The notes beneath the pieces are model-generated. The model made no database searches. It saw nothing but the letters and a program-made list of their open reading frames with translations, and was not told the DNA's origin. Shown piece after piece: positions 30,140-33,090 of a stretch of DNA of 33,090 nucleotides. This stretch comes from Nocardioides sp. (lineage in GTDB: Bacteria > Actinomycetota > Actinomycetes > Propionibacteriales > Nocardioidaceae), in the NCBI GenBank assembly GCA_025964835.1, contig JAOPYB010000199.1, positions 1 to 33,090 on the forward strand. The letters are read 5' to 3'. The stretch's first letter is position 1, and every line of letters begins with the position of its first letter. The position numbers and the translations under genes are program-made.

Positions 30140-32365
30140 TCAGGCCGGGAAGGACTCGCCGTTCTCCGCCATCGAGCGGAGGTACGCCGTCGGCCGGAAG
30201 CGGTCGCCGTACAGCTCGGCCAGCTCGTCGGCCCGCGCGACGAAGGCGGCCAGCCCGATCTCGCCGTCCCCTGACTCGGACGCGGCCTGGTAGCCGGTCA
30301 TGTACTGCGCTGCCCCGCCGGTCATGGGCGGGAAGCCGATGCCCATGATCGAGCCGATGTTCGCGGCGGCCGCCGAGGTGATGACGCCCTCCTCGAAGCA
30401 CTTCGCGGTCTCGAGCGCCTCGACGACGAGCAGCCGGTCCTTCACGTCCTGGAACGGGATCTGCTCCTCGGCCACCGGGAACGTCTCGGCGAGCCCGGCC
30501 CACAGCGACTGTCGCTTGCCGTCCTCGTCGTAGTCGTAGAAGCCCGCACCCTCGAGCCGCGACGGGCGACCGATCTCGATCATCTTCTCGACCACCCCGT
30601 AGCCGGGGTGCGCCTCGATCGTGACGCCGTCGCGCTCGGCGGCCTGCTCGGTCGCCGTGCGGATCTTGGCCATCAGCTCCATGTTCAGCTCGTCGCTGAG
30701 CTGGAGGGTGCCGACCGGGTAGCCGGCCTGTGTGGCCGCTCGCTCCAGCGAGATCGGGTGCACGCCCTCGGCGAGCATCGCGAGCCCCTCGGTGACCATC
30801 GTGCCGATGACCCGAGAGGTGTAGAACCCGCGGCTGTCGTTGACGACGATGGGGGTCTTGCGGATCTGCTGGACGACGTCGTACGCCTTGGCCAGCGCCT
30901 CGTCCGAGGTCTCCGCACCGCGGATGATCTCGACCAGCGGCATCTTGTCGACGGGCGAGAAGAAGTGCAGCCCGATGAAGTTCTTGGGCCGGTCCACGCC
31001 GGACGCCAGCTCGGTGATCGGCAGCGTCGACGTGTTCGAGCAGAGCAGGGCGTCGGGGTTCACGAACCCGGCGATCTCGGCGAACACCTTGGCCTTGAGC
31101 GCCGGGTCCTCGAAGACCGCCTCGATCACCAGGTCGCAGCCCGCGAGGTCGGCCGGGTCCTGGGTGGCCGTGATCCGGCCGAGCACCTCGGCCTTCTTCT
31201 CCTCGGTGCTCCTGCCGCGCGAGATGGCCTTGTCGAGCAGCTTCGCGGAGTACGCCTTGCCCTTCTCGGCGTTCTCCACGGCGACGTCCTTGAGGACGAC
31301 CTCCATGCCCGCGCGGGCGCAGGAGTAGGCGATGCCGGCGCCCATCATGCCGGCGCCGAGGACGCCCACCTTGACGGCCCTGTACGGCGGGATCCCGTCG
31401 GGACGGAGCGACCCGGAGTTGATCGCCTGCAGGTCGAAGAAGAACGCCTGGATCATGTTCTTCGAGCCCTGGTTGACGATCAGGTTCGTCAGGTAGCGCG
31501 ACTCGATCCGCGAGGCGGTGTCGAAGTCGACCTGCGCCCCCTCGACCGCGGCGGACATGATCGCGCGCGGCGCGGGGTACACGGCGCCCTTGGTCTGCTT
31601 GCGCAGCAGCGCCGGGAAGGCCGGGAGGAACGCCGCGAGCTTGGGGTTGCTGGGCGTGCCGCCGGGCATCTTGTAGCCGGGCTGGTCCCACGGGTTCTGC
31701 GAGGCGTCCGGGTTGGCCTTGATCCACGCCTTCGCGGCCGGGACCAGCTCCTCGCGGCTGGCGACGAGCTCGTCGACCAGGCCCTTCTCGCGCGCCGCGT
31801 CGGGCTTGAACTGGGTGCCGGGGAGCAGCACGTCCATCAGCGCGGGCTGCAGGCCCAGGAGGCGTACGACGCGCGTGACGCCGCCGCCGCCGGGCAGCAG
31901 CCCGAGGGTCGACTCGGGCAGCCCGAGCGAGACCTTGGGGTCGTCGACGACGATGCGGTGGTTGGCGGCCAGGCAGATCTCGAAGCCACCGCCGAGGGCG
32001 GCGCCGTTGACGGCGGCCACGACCGGCCGCGGGAAGAGCTCCAGGCGGCGCAGCCCGGCCTTCACGGCCTCGCCCATGGCGAAGACCGACGGGGCGTCGG
32101 CCCGGGTCGCCTGGACCATGCTCTTGAGGTTGCCCCCGGCGAAGAACGTCTTCTTGGCGCTGGCGATCACGACACCGGTCACGCTGTGCTCGTCCGCGGC
32201 CAGCTCGTCGTACAGCCGCTGCACGGCGGCGGCCATCGAGGTCAGGTAGAGCTCGTTCATGGTGTTCGCGCTGGCGGTCGGGTCGTCGAGGGTGAGCGTG
32301 ACGATGCCGTCCGCGTCGCGGTCGTAACGGACGGCGGTCTGCTGCTCGGTGGTGCTGGTGCTCAT
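30140..32365 (-). CDS. Beta-oxidation fusion: enoyl-CoA hydratase plus 3-hydroxyacyl-CoA dehydrogenase
   Basis: 741 residues, FadJ/FadB-like. The N-terminal crotonase domain (about 10-290) has FFAGGNLKSM and NGAALGGGFEICLA, forming the oxyanion hole, with catalytic acids near LGLPESTLGLLPGGGG. The NAD domain (about 335-520) starts VGVLGAGMMGAGIAYSCARAG in parts (GVLGAGMMGAGIA) and includes SNTSTLPIT and GLHFFSPVDKMPLVEI, with the catalytic His. C-terminal dehydrogenase domains cover about 525-735. It carries out two successive steps of fatty-acid beta-oxidation. The ATG has AGGAC 5 bases upstream. The thiolase gene lies before it on the same strand, but two palindromic repeats sit in the 197-bp gap. 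Confidence 0.95.
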   Translation of the reverse strand: MSTSTTEQQTAVRYDRDADGIVTLTLDDPTASANTMNELYLTSMAAAVQRLYDELAADEHSVTGVVIASAKKTFFAGGNLKSMVQATRADAPSVFAMGEAVKAGLRRLELFPRPVVAAVNGAALGGGFEICLAANHRIVVDDPKVSLGLPESTLGLLPGGGGVTRVVRLLGLQPALMDVLLPGTQFKPDAAREKGLVDELVASREELVPAAKAWIKANPDASQNPWDQPGYKMPGGTPSNPKLAAFLPAFPALLRKQTKGAVYPAPRAIMSAAVEGAQVDFDTASRIESRYLTNLIVNQGSKNMIQAFFFDLQAINSGSLRPDGIPPYRAVKVGVLGAGMMGAGIAYSCARAGMEVVLKDVAVENAEKGKAYSAKLLDKAISRGRSTEEKKAEVLGRITATQDPADLAGCDLVIEAVFEDPALKAKVFAEIAGFVNPDALLCSNTSTLPITELASGVDRPKNFIGLHFFSPVDKMPLVEIIRGAETSDEALAKAYDVVQQIRKTPIVVNDSRGFYTSRVIGTMVTEGLAMLAEGVHPISLERAATQAGYPVGTLQLSDELNMELMAKIRTATEQAAERDGVTIEAHPGYGVVEKMIEIGRPSRLEGAGFYDYDEDGKRQSLWAGLAETFPVAEEQIPFQDVKDRLLVVEALETAKCFEEGVITSAAAANIGSIMGIGFPPMTGGAAQYMTGYQAASESGDGEIGLAAFVARADELAELYGDRFRPTAYLRSMAENGESFPA

Positions 32366-32386
32366 CTGAAGTCCTGTCTGGGGCGG

Positions 32387-32421
32387 TGGTCGAGGAAGGA
32401 CGAAGTCCTGTCTCGAAACCA
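32387..32421. repeat. Dispersed palindromic repeat upstream of the beta-oxidation fusion gene
   Basis: TGGTCGAGG and CTCGAAACCA form the ends and AGGAC (32397-32401)/GTCCT (32405-32409) the inner stem with loop GAA. It is of the same family as 6197-6238 and 9301-9335. It lies 22 bases before the ATG of the fusion gene and so would form a hairpin in its leader or in the thiolase readthrough message. Confidence 0.7.
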
Positions 32422-32479
32422 CGGGTTCCGGAGTTCTGGGTGGCGGGGCTCTGGGTTGCGGTGGTCTTGTGCCTCACCG

Positions 32480-32536
32480 GGTCTCGACACGCGGGTCACG
32501 GCTTCGTTCCTCAGCCGTGCCGCTCGGTCGACCACC
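32480..32536. repeat. Second, longer palindromic repeat in the thiolase/fusion-gene gap
   Basis: Ends GGTCTCGAC (32480-32488) and GGTCGACC (32526-32533) surround a perfect inner stem, CACGGCT (32497-32503) and AGCCGTG (32513-32519). It lies 27 bases after the thiolase stop and could act as a terminator or attenuator between the two beta-oxidation genes. The remaining bases of 32366-32562 show no gene. Confidence 0.6.
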
Positions 32537-32562
32537 AACAGCTGGACTGACCTCGTCCTCGG

Positions 32563-33090
32563 TCAGACCAGCTCGACGATGGTGGCGATACCCATGCCCC
32601 CGCCGACGCAGAGCGTGGCGAGGCCGCGGCGCAGGTCACGACGCTGGAGCTCGTCGACGAGGGTGCCGAGGATCATCGCGCCGGTGGCGCCGAGCGGGTG
32701 GCCCATGGCGATCGCGCCCCCGTTGACGTTGGTGATCTCGTGGCTGATCCCCAGGTCCTGCATGAAGCGCATGGCGACGGCCGCGAAGGCCTCGTTGATC
32801 TCGAAGAGGTCGATGTCCTCGACCTCGAGGCCGGCCTTGGCGAGGGCCTTGCGGGCCGCCGGGGCGGGGCCGGTCAGCATGATCGTCGGGTCGGCGCCGG
32901 AGACAGCGGTCGCGATGATCCGGGCGCGCGGAGTCATGCCGAGGTCGGTGCCGACCTGCTCGGAGCCGATCGCCATGATCGCGGCGCCGTCGACGATGCC
33001 CGACGAGTTGCCGGCGTGGTGGACGTGGTCGATCTTCTCGACCCAGTGGTACTTCTCGAGCGCCACGTCGTCGAAGCCGGCCTGCTGGCC
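32563..33090 (-). CDS. Acetyl-CoA acetyltransferase (thiolase), C-terminal part
   Basis: The frame runs off the right edge, so only the last 175 residues are present. [21 protein letters not shown] (with the catalytic His) and the final CVGGGMG (with the second catalytic Cys) define a thiolase. It cleaves 3-ketoacyl-CoA to acetyl-CoA in beta-oxidation. The nucleophilic Cys of the N-terminal half lies outside the window. It is upstream of and in the same direction as the hydratase/dehydrogenase fusion gene, the usual pairing. Confidence 0.93.
   Translation of the reverse strand, partial: GQQAGFDDVALEKYHWVEKIDHVHHAGNSSGIVDGAAIMAIGSEQVGTDLGMTPRARIIATAVSGADPTIMLTGPAPAARKALAKAGLEVEDIDLFEINEAFAAVAMRFMQDLGISHEITNVNGGAIAMGHPLGATGAMILGTLVDELQRRDLRRGLATLCVGGGMGIATIVELV

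Overview
The window is high-GC (about 70%) DNA with very strong G/C third-position bias, dense gene packing, frequent 4-base stop/start overlaps (ATGA, GTGA, TGATG), GTG starts and leaderless-looking promoters. Gene content (TetR/IclR/GntR-controlled acyl-CoA and aromatic catabolism, AtuA, a TIGR03084-type protein, a tripartite tricarboxylate transporter with lipoprotein receptor) and dispersed imperfect palindromes with GGTCGAGG / CTCGAAACC ends point to an actinobacterium, most likely Nocardioides or a close relative (inference from style and content). No tRNA, rRNA, CRISPR, integrase or transposase gene was seen. No gene-free stretch exceeds 300 bases; the longest gaps are 22723-22965 (promoter, operator and terminator) and 32366-32562 (two palindromic repeats).

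Layout. 1-3206: a minus-strand operon of a TetR regulator, a TIGR03084-like protein and an AtuA-family protein. 3378-6845: an RDD membrane protein, a flavin monooxygenase convergent with it (both stop codons lie in one CTAG), a divergent short-chain dehydrogenase (SDR), and a small membrane protein followed by a possible 35-residue ORF. 6865-10795: a minus-strand operon of acyl-CoA dehydrogenase, SDR, APH-type kinase and histidine phosphatase, resembling the split parts of ACAD10/11 and of levulinate (Lva) catabolism. 10852-11412: a secreted lipoprotein.

11447-30090 is the accessory catabolic region. It holds a tctABC solute transporter (+); an IclR regulator (-); a seven-gene minus-strand operon running from an ABC solute-binding protein through permease, ATPase, second permease, zinc alcohol dehydrogenase and DUF6282 metal hydrolase to aldehyde dehydrogenase; a four-gene Rieske dioxygenase operon (3Fe-4S ferredoxin, ferredoxin reductase, alpha, beta) divergent from an MFS transporter and a FadR-type GntR regulator; and a pair encoding a beta-hydroxyacid-dehydrogenase-family enzyme and a class II aldolase/decarboxylase-family enzyme.

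The tct promoter, the ABC-operon promoter and the dehydrogenase/aldolase promoter each have recognisable -35/-10 boxes and, just downstream, a GTTTTCT-containing inverted repeat. A 14-base string is identical at two of them. I infer that one regulator, best candidate the local IclR, joins these three units into one regulon. The Rieske/MFS divergent promoter has a different perfect 9-bp palindrome, best assigned to the GntR protein. Taken together the region looks like an uncharacterised uptake-and-degradation system for a carboxylated, possibly aromatic, compound.

30140-33090: fatty-acid beta-oxidation, with a hydratase/3-hydroxyacyl-CoA dehydrogenase fusion and a thiolase cut by the window edge. 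Two observations of genome plasticity stand out: a palindromic repeat inserted in frame inside an SDR gene, and a 53-bp tandem duplication placed exactly at an ancestral GTGA stop/start junction.
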